Shown one piece after another: positions 48,491 through 59,726 of a stretch of 64,000 nucleotides of DNA (positions within the stretch are counted from its first letter, which is position 1; the number at the start of each line of letters is the position of its first letter). The DNA is from Paratinospora sagittata (taxonomy: Eukaryota; Streptophyta; Magnoliopsida; Ranunculales; Menispermaceae): assembly GCA_035771175.1 (NCBI GenBank), contig CM069605.1, positions 25,312,288-25,376,287 of the forward strand. Reading direction: 5' to 3'. The notes under the pieces are model-generated. The model ran no database searches and was not told the origin of the DNA. It worked only from the letters and a program-made list of their open reading frames with translations. The position numbers and the translations under genes are program-made.

Positions 48491-48968
48491 TTTCAAAAGA
48501 AGGAGAGATTAGTATGATTTTGGTCTGATTGACTAGAACATTTTGTGCACATACTCAGGGGAAGAGTTTATACACTCAGGGGGAGTGTTTGGAGTTGGAC
48601 ATACATTTTGGAGATGTTCTATTTTTTTTTTTGTTACACTTTTTTACTCTTTGTGTACTTACGTTATTTGTGCTTTATTTTTTGATATACGCATCTATGA
48701 TGATCAAATGTATATGTTTGATTTGACTATATTGATATACATGTACATTTTGTGCTAATTGATCATATCTTTGAGTGTGCTTTTATTGGTATCTGATTGA
48801 TTACTCTCCACATGGTATTGAATGTTAAATTTTTTATTAAGTGTTATATTCTTAAAAGTGGCATGATATAATTATTCACTTCACTCATTCATTCACTTGA
48901 GAAATCATGCTTCTTGTTTCAATCTGGCCAATAGTGAATTTGTTTGAAATCATAAAAAATGGGGAGAA
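48491..48968 (+). other. 3' untranslated region and polypurine tract of the SIRE-like element
   Basis: It contains two CATACTCAGGGG / CACTCAGGGGGAG words (48549-48590) and ends AAAAAATGGGGAGAA directly before the LTR, the likely polypurine tract. Confidence 0.65.
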
Positions 48969-51256
48969 TGTTGATGTAACTACTCTTACCCAGTTTTGTT
49001 TTGATGATTACAAACAACATACTTGCGATAACTAATCTCTTTAATGTCGTTGTTTCAGTGCTTGTTAGATATATCAAATGGATTCAACTGCACTATCAAA
49101 GCATGTGGAAGGAACAACACTTTACGAAGATTCAAGAGCTTCATGGTTGTATTTCTTTATTAGAATCTTAGTGTTCTAGAGTAACATTTACTTGTTCCAA
49201 CCACACATGATTTGCATCGTTTCAAAAACCATTCATATAGTTATCATTCTCATGCATATACATTATGATATAATTAATCATGCATGCACATATATTAGTT
49301 TAATAATTATGTTATCACTTAGTTATAATTGTTTATCATACATATATTGATCAGTGTACAACATGCATTCATCTTGTCAACTTTGCATGGTTTTCTCATT
49401 TCACGTGTATTGTACTTATTGCTTTGATCATTGGTTTAATCAATCGAATCACTCATGTTTAACTGTGTTAATTATACCTTAATTGTGTAAAAAATGTTTT
49501 AAAATGTTTTTGACAATGTCTAAAACCTATTATGATAAAAAAAATTCTAGTTTCTTTCACTTCTTAGTGAAGGAACGCACTCCTGAGCTTTTTCCCGAGA
49601 CTTGGTGATTTTTTATCAGGGTTTAAGGAAACGCGCTCCTGTGGCTTTTCCCGAGACTCAAAATTTTTTTGATAAAGGAAAAGGAACGCGCTCCTTTAAG
49701 AAGGAACATGCTCCTGTTGCCAAGGAAAACATAGGAAAAACTTTAAAAGTTAGCGGTTCTTGTTGAAGGAACCCGTTCCTATGCCCAACAGACATATTGA
49801 GGAACGCACTCCTTAAGTAAGGAACGCGCTCCTTGCTTGGAGAAAAATCTAAGATTTTTCAGATTTCAAACCAAAAATGCACTCCTGTGTTAAGGAACGC
49901 GTTCCTGTGCCTTAGTGTGGTGCTTATCTATAAATACCACACTTGCTCATTTGAAGAGCAATTTTTGCAAAACTTAGAGAACTTGTGCATTTTTCTTGTT
50001 AGTCTTTATACAAGCAAACAACAAGTTCTTGAGTGATTTAAACATTCTTTGAAAGCAAAAGTTCAACAATATTTGATCTATTGATCCAATCTTCCGAATA
50101 TTTCTCCACATCTTTCTAAACCTTGAGAAACTTAGGAGTTTCTCTTGTGCAAGTGTTCAAGACGATTTGAGTGCTATATACATCTTTTATTGAGTCTTGA
50201 TTGTGATTTCTCTTATCCAACTTCACCCAAGAAGAATCTTGGAGCTTCAACCTTACCTAGTGGGGTATACGTTTCTCTATCTAGATTCTTGTGATTTTGG
50301 TTTATGCAAATCAATTTTGTGCTTATATTATCATCTTTAAAACATATTTTGTGTTGATTGCGTTTGTGAGACCCTATCTGGATCTTCATAACAAAATACC
50401 TTGTTTAGTGGTTTTATAAATAGTATGAGATATCGATTCATGTGCTAACATCATATTATATTGAATTGAAGTTTTTGATCATACTTGATTTGTTTGATTC
50501 TTGGTCTTAATCACACATTCATTTAAAATCATCAAGTTTTGATCATCATGGTATCTTGATTCTCGAGCTTTAAACTTATCATTGTTTAGAATCAATATCT
50601 TGATTGTTGTGCATAATCGATTCACTATTTTACATAACATATATTTGAATCGATTGCATTAGAAAAAAACCTATTTCAACACTTTGCATCATTTAAAATC
50701 ATAGTGGTTAGAATAGTATTATTGACTCATTCAAGATTGTAAGCTTATATTGTTGAGAGTGTTATTGTACAGTTCTCTATATCTTTTGTAATCTTGATGT
50801 ATTGTTGACTTGATTAATTCAACCAAGACATTTCCATATTTTGTACGGCACGTAACCATGCCCGCAAGTGGGTTACAAGTTGTGGCTTTCTAGCCAAGCC
50901 CTAATTTAGGCTAGTTTGTGGCTTTCTAACCAAGCCCTCGTGTAGGTTAGTTGTTGTGCCTTTTCTAACCAAGCCCTTGTGTTGGTTAGAGTGTAAACAA
51001 CTACTAATCACGCCCGTAAGTGATTAGCCAATAGCGTATTGGGAAATCCTGATCGTGGTGATTAGGTAGTGGGTGTAGGTTCAAGGGGAATCGAACTACT
51101 CTAAATCCTTTGTGTTCATTTATCTTTCCTGCACGTAGTATTTGGATTGTTATGTACTGCGCACATTGCTTGTTTAATTAAAATATCTGAAAGGTAACAC
51201 GAAAATTCGCCAAGTCCAATTCACCCCCCCTCTTGGACTATAATACTATGCCAACA
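48969..51256 (+). repeat. 3' LTR of the SIRE-like element
   Basis: 2288 bp, TGTTGATGTAAC to ATGCCAACA. U3 holds a row of AGGAACGCGYTCCT-type motifs (49571-49905, the last a perfect palindrome), and the TATA box TCTATAAATACC is at 49928-49939. The leader part contains five tandem 24-25 nt hairpins (50852-51027) and ends with the CTTGGACTATAATA block usual before the LTR end. Confidence 0.85.
50852..51027 (+). other. Five tandem covarying RNA hairpins in the LTR leader
   Basis: Stems: GTAACC/GGTTAC (50852-50876), CTAGCC/GGCTAG (50890-50914), CTAACC/GGTTAG (50926-50950 and 50965-50989) and CTAATCAC/GTGATTAG (51004-51027). Each hairpin is 24-25 nt with a loop starting near GCCC. Base changes between stems are compensated on the other side. 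Confidence 0.75.
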
Positions 51257-52396
51257 GGAAGATCCACTAATTTCCAAATATGATTTTGCTTGATAGAAGC
51301 AATTTCGCTCTTGATGGCCTCTTTCCTCAAAGGTCCTTCAAAAGGGTTTACCGCCTCTTTGAATGTTCGAGGTTCACTTTCAAGCAAGTAAGTCAAAAAA
51401 TCTGGACCAAACTATTTTTCAGCTCTTACTCTTTTGCAACGTTGTGGTTCTTCAACAATTTCATTATCTTGCTCTTGGTCCTGACTATTCTCAATAATAG
51501 TTTTGAGCGTTCGATTTGACGAACTTGACTCTTCCTTGGATTTACAAAGGAATACATATTCAAAGAACGATGCATTTCTAGATTCCATTATCGTATTTTT
51601 GTGTATGTATGAGATTTTAGATTCATGCACAAGAAATTGATAAGCACTATTGTTCTGTGCATAACCAATGAAGATGCAATCAACAATTTTTGAACCTATT
51701 TTTACCTTTTTAGCTGGAGCTATAGCCACTTTGGCAAGACATCCCCACATTCATAAAAACTTTTAGGAAGGTTTCCTTCCTTTCCATAACTCATATGGGG
51801 TCTTATCTTTTATTTTTCGAGGTACTTTCTTAAAAGGTAATTAGCTGACAAATTGGCTTCTCGCCACATGTTCTGAGGCAACCTAGAACTTATCAACATT
51901 GCATTCATCATTTCCTTCAAGGTACGATTTTTTTCCTCAACAACACAATCTGATTGAAGCGAATAAGGCGCTGTGGTTTCATATATGATCCCGTGTTATG
52001 CATAGATTTCACCAAAAGGTGATTCATACTCACCACCTCAATCACTTCTGAACACCTTAATCTTGCTATTGAGTTGATTCTCAACTTCATTTTTATAGAG
52101 AATTAATTTCTCTATAACTTCGTCCTTGCTTTTTAGCAAATACACATAACAATATTTTGTGCTATCATCGACAAAAGCAATACAATACTTGTTGCCGCCC
52201 GTTGTTTGTACAAATTTTAAATCACATATATCACTGTGAATTAAATCAAGGGGTTAGTGTTTCTTTCAACATTTCTAAACGATAACCTTGTTAATTTTGC
52301 TTCAACACAAGTTTCACACTTATGTTTTGAATCAATTAAGAAAGCGGGCATGTGATTTATGTTAATTAATCTATGCAAAGTATCATAATTTATGTG
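51257..52396 (-). pseudogene. Tork-like copia integrase region, degraded
   Basis: On the minus strand from 52396: HINYDTLHRLININHMPAFL and KHKCETCVEAKLTR (GAG-pre-integrase zinc finger), then DICDLKF..GGNKYCIAFVDDSTKY (first catalytic Asp), VFRSD-GGEYES, CVVEEKNRTLKEMMNAML (catalytic Glu region), WKGRKPS, WGCLAKVAIAPAKKVKIG, FIGYAQNNSAY and MESRNASFFEYVF, and at the left end IKSEI-SIKQNHIWKLVDL leading into RT. Several stops and shifts are present. It reads on into 36210-36318 once the SIRE-like insertion is skipped, and from 54502 once the solo LTR is skipped. Confidence 0.88.
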
Positions 52397-52401
52397 TCCT
52401 G

Positions 52402-54496
52402 TGTTGATGTAACTACTCTCACCTGGTTTTGTTTTGATGATTACAAACAACATATTTGTGATAACTAATCTCTTTGACGTAGTTATTTCAGTGCTAACTA
52501 GCTATATCAAATTGATTCAACTGCACTGTTAAAGCATGTGGAAGGAACAACACTTTACGAAGATTCAAGAGCTTCATGGTTGCATTTCTTTTTTAGAATA
52601 TTAGTGCTGTAGAGTAACATCTACATGTTCCAACCACAACTTGATTTGCATCTTTTCAATAATCATTCATATAGTTTATCATTCTCATGCATATATATTA
52701 TTATATGATTAATCATGCATGCACACATATTAGTTTGATAATTATGCTATCACATTGTTAAATTTGTTTATCATGCATATATTGATCAGTGTTTAACATG
52801 CATTCATGTTATTAACTTTGCATGGTTCTATCGTTTCATGTGTATTGTTCTTATTGCTTTGATCATTGGTTTAATCGATTGAATTACGTGTGTTTAAATT
52901 TGTTAATTGAACCTCAATCTTGTCAAAAATTGTTTTTAAATGTTAATCTATGTTTTTGACAATTTCCTAAACTTATTATGATAAAAAAAATCTAGTTTTT
53001 TTCACTTCTTAGTGAAGGAATGCGCTCCTGAGCATTTTCCCGAGACTTAGTAATTTTTTATCAGGGTTTAAGGAACGCGCTCCTGTTGCCAAGGGCAAAA
53101 TAGGAAAAACTTGTAGAGTCAGTGGTTCTTCTTAAAAGAACCCGTTCCTATGCCCAACAGACATATTAAGAAATGTGTTCCTTAAGTAAGAAACATACTC
53201 CTTTATTGGAGGACAATCAGAGATTTTTTAGATTTCAAACCAGAAATGCGCTCCTGTATTAAAGAGCGCATTCATGTGCCTCGGTGTGGTGTTTTTCTAT
53301 AAATACCACACTTGCTCATTTGTTGGGCAACTTTTGCAAAACTTAGAGAACTTTTGCATTTTTCATCTCAGTCTTTATACAAGCCCAAAATAAGTTCTTG
53401 AGTGATTTAAATCTTCTTTCAAAGCAAAAGTTCTACCACATTTGATCTATTGATTCATACTTCCGAAAAGTTCTCCAAATCTTTCAAAACTTTGAGAAGC
53501 TTGGGAGTTTCCCTTGTGCAAGTGTTTAAGATGTTTTTAGTGTTATCTACATCTTCTATTGAGTCTTGACCGTTGTTGATCGTGATTTCTTTCATTCAAC
53601 ATCGCACTAGGAGAATCTCAAAGCTTGAACCTTACCTAGTGGGGTTTACATTTCTATATCTAGATTCTTGTGATTTCTATACCTAGTGGGGACTACTTTG
53701 GTACTCATATCATAATATATTGTTTAGTGGTTTCATAAATAGTTTGTGGTATCTATTCATGTGTTAATGCTATATCATATTGAATCGAAGTTATAAATCA
53801 ATACTTGATTTGTTTGATTCTTGATCACATATTCATTTAGAATCATCAAGTTTTGATTATTATAGTATATTGATTCCTGTGCTTTAAACTTATCATTGTC
53901 AGAATCAATATTTAGATACATGCGCATATTCGATTCTTGATTTTACATCATATATATTTGAATCGATTGCATATTTGAGAAAAACCTATTTCAACACTTT
54001 GAATCATTTAAAATCATAGTGGTTAGAATAGTAGTGTTGACTCATTCAAGATTGTAAGCTTATATTGTTGAGAGTGTCATTGAACACTTATCTATATCTT
54101 TTGTAATCTTGATATATTGTTGACTTGATTAAGTCAACCGGGACTTTACTATAATTTGTACGACATGTAACCAAGCCCTGGTGTAGGTTGGTGTTTGTGG
54201 CTTTCTAACCAAGCTCTTGTGTCGGTTAGAGTGTAAGGCTTCTAATCACGGCCGTAAGTGATTAGCCAATAGTGTATTGGGAAAATCCTGATCGTGGTGA
54301 TTGGGTAGTGAACGTACGTTCAAGGGGGAACCGAACCACTTTAAATTCTTTGTGTCCATTTATCTTTCCTGCATTTGTTATTTTGATTGTTACCTATTGC
54401 GCACTTTACTTGTTTAATTAAATTATCCAAAAGGTAACACGAAAATCTGCCAAGTCCAATTCACCCCCCTTCTTGGACTATAATACTGGGCCAACA
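52402..54496 (+). mobile_element. Solo LTR, SIRE-like
   Basis: 2095 bp, TGTTGATGTAAC to GGGCCAACA, with perfect TCCTG duplications (52397-52401 and 54497-54501). It is related to the LTR at 48969-51256 but clearly diverged. TATA-like TCTATAAATACC near 53297-53308. Hairpins corresponding to those of the 3' LTR are at 54169-54189, 54205-54229 and 54242-54265. It interrupts the copia pre-integrase coding sequence. Confidence 0.92.
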
Positions 54497-54501
54497 TCCT
54501 G

Positions 54502-54993
54502 GTCTATCATGTAACAAATTGAAATACTTGAGCAAATAAGCAGAAAAGCTAGTGCTAGCTTTATTCATTTTTGGCTTAATATTCATTATATCGAGCTTAA
54601 AAAGCTCATAATATCTCTTTCCATAAAGATTCCACTTTTGGATAGTACAACTATATCTGACTCAAAAATTATACGGACTCCTTGCTTGTTCAGCAGCGAA
54701 CCAGACACAAAGTTCTTTCAGATTTTCGGCACATACAACACATTGTTTAGAGTCAGCTATTTCCCAAAGGTCATTTTCAAGATCACTTTTCGTTGATCCT
54801 TGATCTCAGACGTAGGAGAGTTTCCCATGAAAAACATCTCCCCATTTTCACTTGGGTCAAAGGAAGTGATCATCGGACTTTTGAACTCTTCCCACAAAAA
54901 CACATAAGAATGATCCTCCGCTAGAGATATAAAGTCTGCTGAAGCATCACTCCAATCTAATGGAGGAATGTCATCGAAATACTCCACTCGCAC
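54502..54993 (-). pseudogene. Tork-like copia protease/pre-integrase fragment
   Basis: Minus strand: FDPSENGEMFFMGNSPTSEI, KVILKMTFGK, LTLNNVLYVPKI, NFVSGSLLNKQGVRIIFESD and FKLDIMNIKPKM, the run between protease and integrase of Tork-type polyproteins, with two stops. The upstream part (54860-54993, ending at an in-frame Met) no longer resembles copia, so the join with the next segment is uncertain. Confidence 0.78.
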
Positions 54994-55421
54994 TTTCCAC
55001 CTGTTTATGCATTGGCTTTAAAGCACCTCTAAATAGTGTTGGATATCATCATCAACCACCCCAACTTTAGCTTGTAGCACTTGAGCAAACCGATCCTCAA
55101 AGGCAAAAACACACTCCGTGAGGTCCAAACACCCCTCCACATTGGTAGGCACCAAATTAACATATGGCGTAGTAAGATCACCCTATTGCACATCTATAGG
55201 CACCTCTTGATCATCACAGTCAAGCACATCCACCCGGTGAGATGAACTCATTTTTTCTACTCTCAATGCTTCATAGCGGTGCATCTCTTCTAGAATACTC
55301 AATGGTGGTGGTGGTGGTGGTGTCATGTCTTGACATAATGAATCAACCCCTTGATATCTTTTTCATTGCTCAATGTGATGGCATTGTATTGCTCCTTAGG
55401 ATTCATCTCGGTAGTACTAGA
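54994..55421 (-). pseudogene. Athila-like gag C-terminal fragment
   Basis: Immediately left of the solo LTR the minus strand reads SSTTEMNPKEQYNAITLSNE, the conserved Athila gag end (STTEVNPKEQ..AITLRSG type), then a (GGT)n-type low-complexity run (55304-55322) and an acidic segment near 55200. It continues the gag at 57316-57790. What lies between 54994 and about 55200 I cannot assign. Confidence 0.6.
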
Positions 55422-55426
55422 CAATG

Positions 55427-57315
55427 TGTTATCTCAATGAACCCCATGACATGAATGTTTTGATGATTCCAAATATCTCTAGTTGGTCTATCTAATGATC
55501 TTGTCAAGTGTTTCAGATTTATCAAGAATCAAGATCAAGGAACTGTGATCACAAGCCTATTGAACATCAAAGTAAAGTTCTGAATCTATTAGTACTTAAA
55601 ATGTAAAGTCTATCGATCATCTTACTTTCAGCAAGATTTTTATCGTTTGCATATTTTGATCGTAACGTTTTAATCGTACCTTATGATTTCTAAAGTATTG
55701 GTTTTGATTAAAAAAAACAATGATGTTTTATCTAGTTTTAATTGAGAAATCAAAAATATTTTTTATAAAGTCTTTTAGGATGCTAATGTTTTAGCAGCGC
55801 CCTCCTGGACTTGATGAGTCAGGACGCTGATAAAATGTTAGGATGCTCAAGGTTGAGTTGAACTATTTAATAAGAACGCTTACTCGTTAGTAGTGACCTT
55901 TCTCTTATCAACCTTTGAGAATGTCAGGACGCTGACTTAGTTTCAACTCGCTGAAAGATCTTTAAATCTTTAAGTGATTTCTATCTTTAAGGACGTTGAT
56001 AAGTTATAAGTTGAATGAATTATTAGGACACTACTTGTGTAGGAGCGTCCTCATCTTTAGAATCAACTTAAATAACTTTCAGGACGCTCACCATCCGTCA
56101 GCCGCTTAAACATTGTTTTAAAACTACTTTTAATAGGTCAAGACGCTTACTCTTGAGTAGCGCCCTCATTTGTTTTGCATTTTAAAACAAAGCAGGACGC
56201 TTACTGCGAAGTAGCGCCCTCATGTTTTAAGTTGTTTAATTGTCAAAGCAAGTCAGGACGCTTATTACTTAGTAGCGACCTCATTTCATTGTTCAGTAGG
56301 ACGCTAATGTTCTATTAGCGCCCTCAAAGGAACAAAACGACATAAATAATATTTTTACTATTCTAACATGTATGTATTTTTTGCCACTTTTCAGAACAAC
56401 TTTTCGTAAAAAATCAATTTTTTGTATTTGTAAGAGATATTCTCTGAATCACGAACCACGTCTTCTAAAATTTTCCTTATTCGTGTGTCTGGAGAAAAAC
56501 AAAATATTCATGAATTGTGCAGTTGCCATTTTCGTGGTATATTCTAGCTTTTGTGAGTAAACGTCCATATTTGAAATTCAAATTCAAATGAACGGCTTCA
56601 TCTTTACAAGTCTATAAATACAGACACTTAACAAATTGTTAAGCACCGAAAATTCTCTGAGATAAAACACTTTTTGAAAGTTAGTCGAATTTTCTTCAGG
56701 TCAAGAAAACGTTTAAGTCGATTTGTTTTCACAATAGTTTTCTTTGAGACTTTACGTATTCAAAAGATTTTCATATTAAGCTAACATTTTATTTTTATCT
56801 GAAAATCTATTTGAAGTTTTGAACTGTTTTCACTCAAATTGTTCAGCATTGTTTTAACTTATATCATTCTTGCTAAAAGAGTAATTTAAGAGATAGTTCA
56901 TAGGATACAGTTGTACTCAATTTCATATCCTGTATACTGTATCAAGGATGTAACAGTAGTTACATAAACAACTGAGTTGATATTCTTCGGTCAACGAAGA
57001 AATGGTAGTTCTCACACCCGTAAGTTGAGATAGGTTGGTCTTACGCCTTGAAGCTGAGCAGTGTAACGGTTGTTCGCACACCCGCAAGTTGAGAAAAGGT
57101 GTAACGGTTTGATCTTCACCCGTAAGAAGGTCTATAGTGATAAGGTTAAAATTCTAACTGAGGAGGTTAGGTAGTAGACGTAGACAAGTAGCTGAACCAC
57201 TATAAATCGACTGTGCATACTTGCTTATTTTTCTGTACTTTAATCTTGCCGTTGTAATTAATTTTAAATTTTCTAAGTGTCCAATTCACCCCTATTGGAC
57301 ATAACTGGGCCAACA
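55427..57315 (+). mobile_element. Solo LTR, copia-type (SIRE-related)
   Basis: 1889 bp, TGTTATCTCA to GGGCCAACA, with perfect CAATG duplications (55422-55426 and 57316-57320). U3 is full of AGGACGCT...AGCGCCCT hairpin motifs (best four at 56141-56324). TATA-like GTCTATAAATAC at 56610-56621. Near the 3' end, hairpins with CACCCGTAAG loops are at 57011-57029, 57075-57093 and 57111-57132. Confidence 0.92.
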
Positions 57316-57783
57316 CAATGAACCACATTGTTGGGCATTCATGTTTGGAGGTACTTGCCCCACTTGAACTTCCAAATTTTTGATTAATGCCTGTGTCTCC
57401 ACCATGAATGAGCTCAACATATCCTCCAAAGAAGACTCATCCTCTACTTGATAGTAGAAATTTGATTGAGGTTGCAAGACATTCCATGAATTATCATAGG
57501 AGTAGTTCTCATGGTTATAAATACCAGAATGGTAATGATAGGGTAAAGGGTCACCCATCAATCATAAGCCCAATGGTTACCATATTGAACTTGCTCCATA
57601 TATGAATCAAATCTTGAACACCCCATGCTTGCAACTCCCATTCTCTCTATAGTAGGTTGAGATCTTGCATCTTGAAGTTTGGATATTTGAAGTTGAAGAT
57701 TGGACATTGATGCCGACAACGCTGTAATAGGATCAACTAGCCTGAAACTATCTTGGAAAGTTGAGTGGTTGAAATTGTATGCC
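57316..57783 (-). pseudogene. Athila-like gag N-terminal/middle fragment
   Basis: From ATG at 57783 (minus): MAYNFNHSTFQDS, a helical segment ITALSASMSNLQLQISKL, then after a frame break SLEDMLSSFMVETQALIKNLEVQVGQ, the conserved NLEVQVGQ motif of Athila gag. The coding sequence stands directly downstream of the PBS at 57884-57905, as expected, and is broken by a shift near 57560 and by the solo LTR. Confidence 0.7.
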
Positions 57784-57883
57784 ATTGCTCTACAAAAGAA
57801 ACTAAAAAGAAAAGAAAATGAAAAGGAAAATCTAAATTAAAATCAAAGTTAATGGACACGATATTAGTGAAAACTAGTAATTA

Positions 57884-57905
57884 TCCCCGGCAACGGCACC
57901 AAAAA
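57884..57905 (-). promoter_or_regulatory. Athila-type primer binding site
   Basis: Minus strand TTTTTGGTGCCGTTGCCGGGGA, the tRNA-Asp-like PBS block characteristic of Athila-type elements (usually TGGCGCCGTTGCCGGGGA). It lies next to the LTR end at 57908. Confidence 0.82.
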
Positions 57906-57907
57906 CT

Positions 57908-58830
57908 TGTTACACGCTAACCCGCAAGCGTACGGTGTCAAGTTATAATATAGTCCGATAAGATATCGAGTATCATCCTCAGGGATTATTACTACACTAG
58001 ATATCACGTTTTAACCCTAATTTTATCTAGAAAACCAAATTCGAATGATTGAGTGATTAAAAGCAAAAACTAACACAACTACGTATTAAATTAACAATGC
58101 AATATAAATCAAATAGGAAAATCAATGGTAGAATGGTCTAGAGGTTCGATGTCACCTCACTATCAACTATTCCTTTATATCCATTTTTATCATTAAATCA
58201 GTTCTTCATTTATAAGTCAGAAATCCTAACGTTTCGAATTCCCTCTTTTGAAGCAACAACTAGAGCATATTATTGTCGCCTTGGCTTTACTCTTTCAATG
58301 AAAACCAAAGATGACAACAACTCATTAAGTTCTATGATTTCCACCTAACGACTTCAAAGGTTCTCGATCTCCTTGTGAGTCTCACGATTGCCTAGGTTAT
58401 ATTTTCCAAATTCCAACCCAAGGTACCCTCTTGTGAAACATCTGCCTCAAGTTTATGATCATCTAATCCGTGATCAATGAATCAAAAGCATTACACCCAG
58501 AGAAATATAAATAAACTATAAAAACTTTATTATCAATAATTAAACCATAAAACTAGACATAGTATTAAGCTTGGATCAATTGACACCTCTAGAAAGAGGC
58601 TTTAGTTCATGACTAAAGACATAAAAACATGAAATATAAGTTCGAACATGAATAAGAACCAAGAAAAGCAAACTAGAATGTGTAGAGATTGTGAATAGTC
58701 TTCAATGTAGATCTTCCTCTCTACTTTGCTCCAACCATAATCCTCTTCTTCTCCACTCTATGATGATTTAGAAACCCTAAAGAATGGTTTATATAGAGCC
58801 ACAAGTCCATAGGAAGGCTCTTAGACGTAG
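57908..58830 (-). mobile_element. Athila-like 5' LTR, truncated
   Basis: The PBS-proximal end is at 57908 (plus-strand text TGTTACACGCTAACCCGCAAG) and it runs right with the CTCAGGGAT and CCCTCTTTTGAAGCA blocks. Similarity to the copy at 43095-44335 stops near CATAGGAAG (about 58830), so the outer part is missing. Confidence 0.7.
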
Positions 58831-59294
58831 ATGCTAGAGCGAGAACCATCGAAGCTATGTGCAGATGAGGCATGTAGAGAGTGGAACATTGACGTAGATC
58901 TAGGTGTAGTTATGTTTAAGATGTATTTTTGCTGCGTACTCGTGTATGTAACATAATGTACCCTTTGTACCTTGTACCCTTCTCTATTTACGGAGGGTGA
59001 ATAAAAAATCTATGTTGATGTCCATAATTATTCGCACTCCGGTTCTATGATTTGTTGTGTATTACTTGGATTTCAGAACTGGGTGTGACACCCTATGTGA
59101 TAACTTTGGTTTTTTGTGGCCTTACACGTTGGATAGCCAATAACTTAGGAGTGCAACAAAGTCTTCTTCCTTTAGTTATCATTCCAGTGACACTCCTCTT
59201 AGCGAGGATGTGTCATGCGCTTCAGATTTCTTTCTTCATTGTGGGGATTCGAGAGATGACGGTGTGGACCGTGAGATGCGAGGCCAGGTGGTTG
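58831..59294 (+). other. Unassigned flank, possibly the end of a gypsy LTR
   Basis: The first 260 bp end in GGGTGTGACA (59081-59090), the terminal words of Tekay-type LTRs, so they may be a truncated LTR in plus orientation. The rest (an 86-codon frame at 59052-59312) shows no recognisable domain. Confidence 0.4.
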
Positions 59295-59726
59295 TTGACT
59301 GAGGGTGAATAATTGTGTCGCAAGTGCACGACAATCAAGTAATAATATAGTCCCAAGGTGAGTTGGGTTATCGTCCTATGGGAAAGTTAATTCTACTCTT
59401 AGAAATGCCCAAAACTACAATAATTTTGATTTTATTTAGGTGGTAAAAATGGGATGATTTAATGTGTTGGAATTTAAAATGAATAAATTAAAACTAATAA
59501 AAGCAAATTGAATAAAAATGGGAGAAAATCAATGAATAAAATTCCTAGAGATTGATTTTACCATGTTTATTTTATGGGTATCAAAAGATTGTATTAATAA
59601 ATTATATTTTGGGTTTATAAATCATGAAAATTTAATCATCCAAATCCCTCTCCTGAGTGGTGCTTTGAATATCTACCCTTAAACTATCAACTCCTTCTCT
59701 CGAGCGTAAGTAAATAGATCAAGACT

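Larger units (their letters stand above)
36319..51256 (+). mobile_element. SIRE/Maximus-like Ty1-copia element, rearranged and nested
   Basis: It begins TGTTGATGTAAC and ends ATGCCAACA, with GGAAT (36314-36318) and GGAAG (51257-51261) as a one-mismatch duplication. It splits an older copia RT gene, whose reading resumes on both sides. Contents: a 5' LTR enlarged by a 3.5-kb inverted repeat, PBS at 39877, broken gag, a non-coding stretch, a solo LTR insertion (42277-45821), a broken env-like ORF, a polypurine tract near 48961-48968, and a 3' LTR of 2288 bp. Integrase/RT are missing, so it is not autonomous. Confidence 0.8.
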
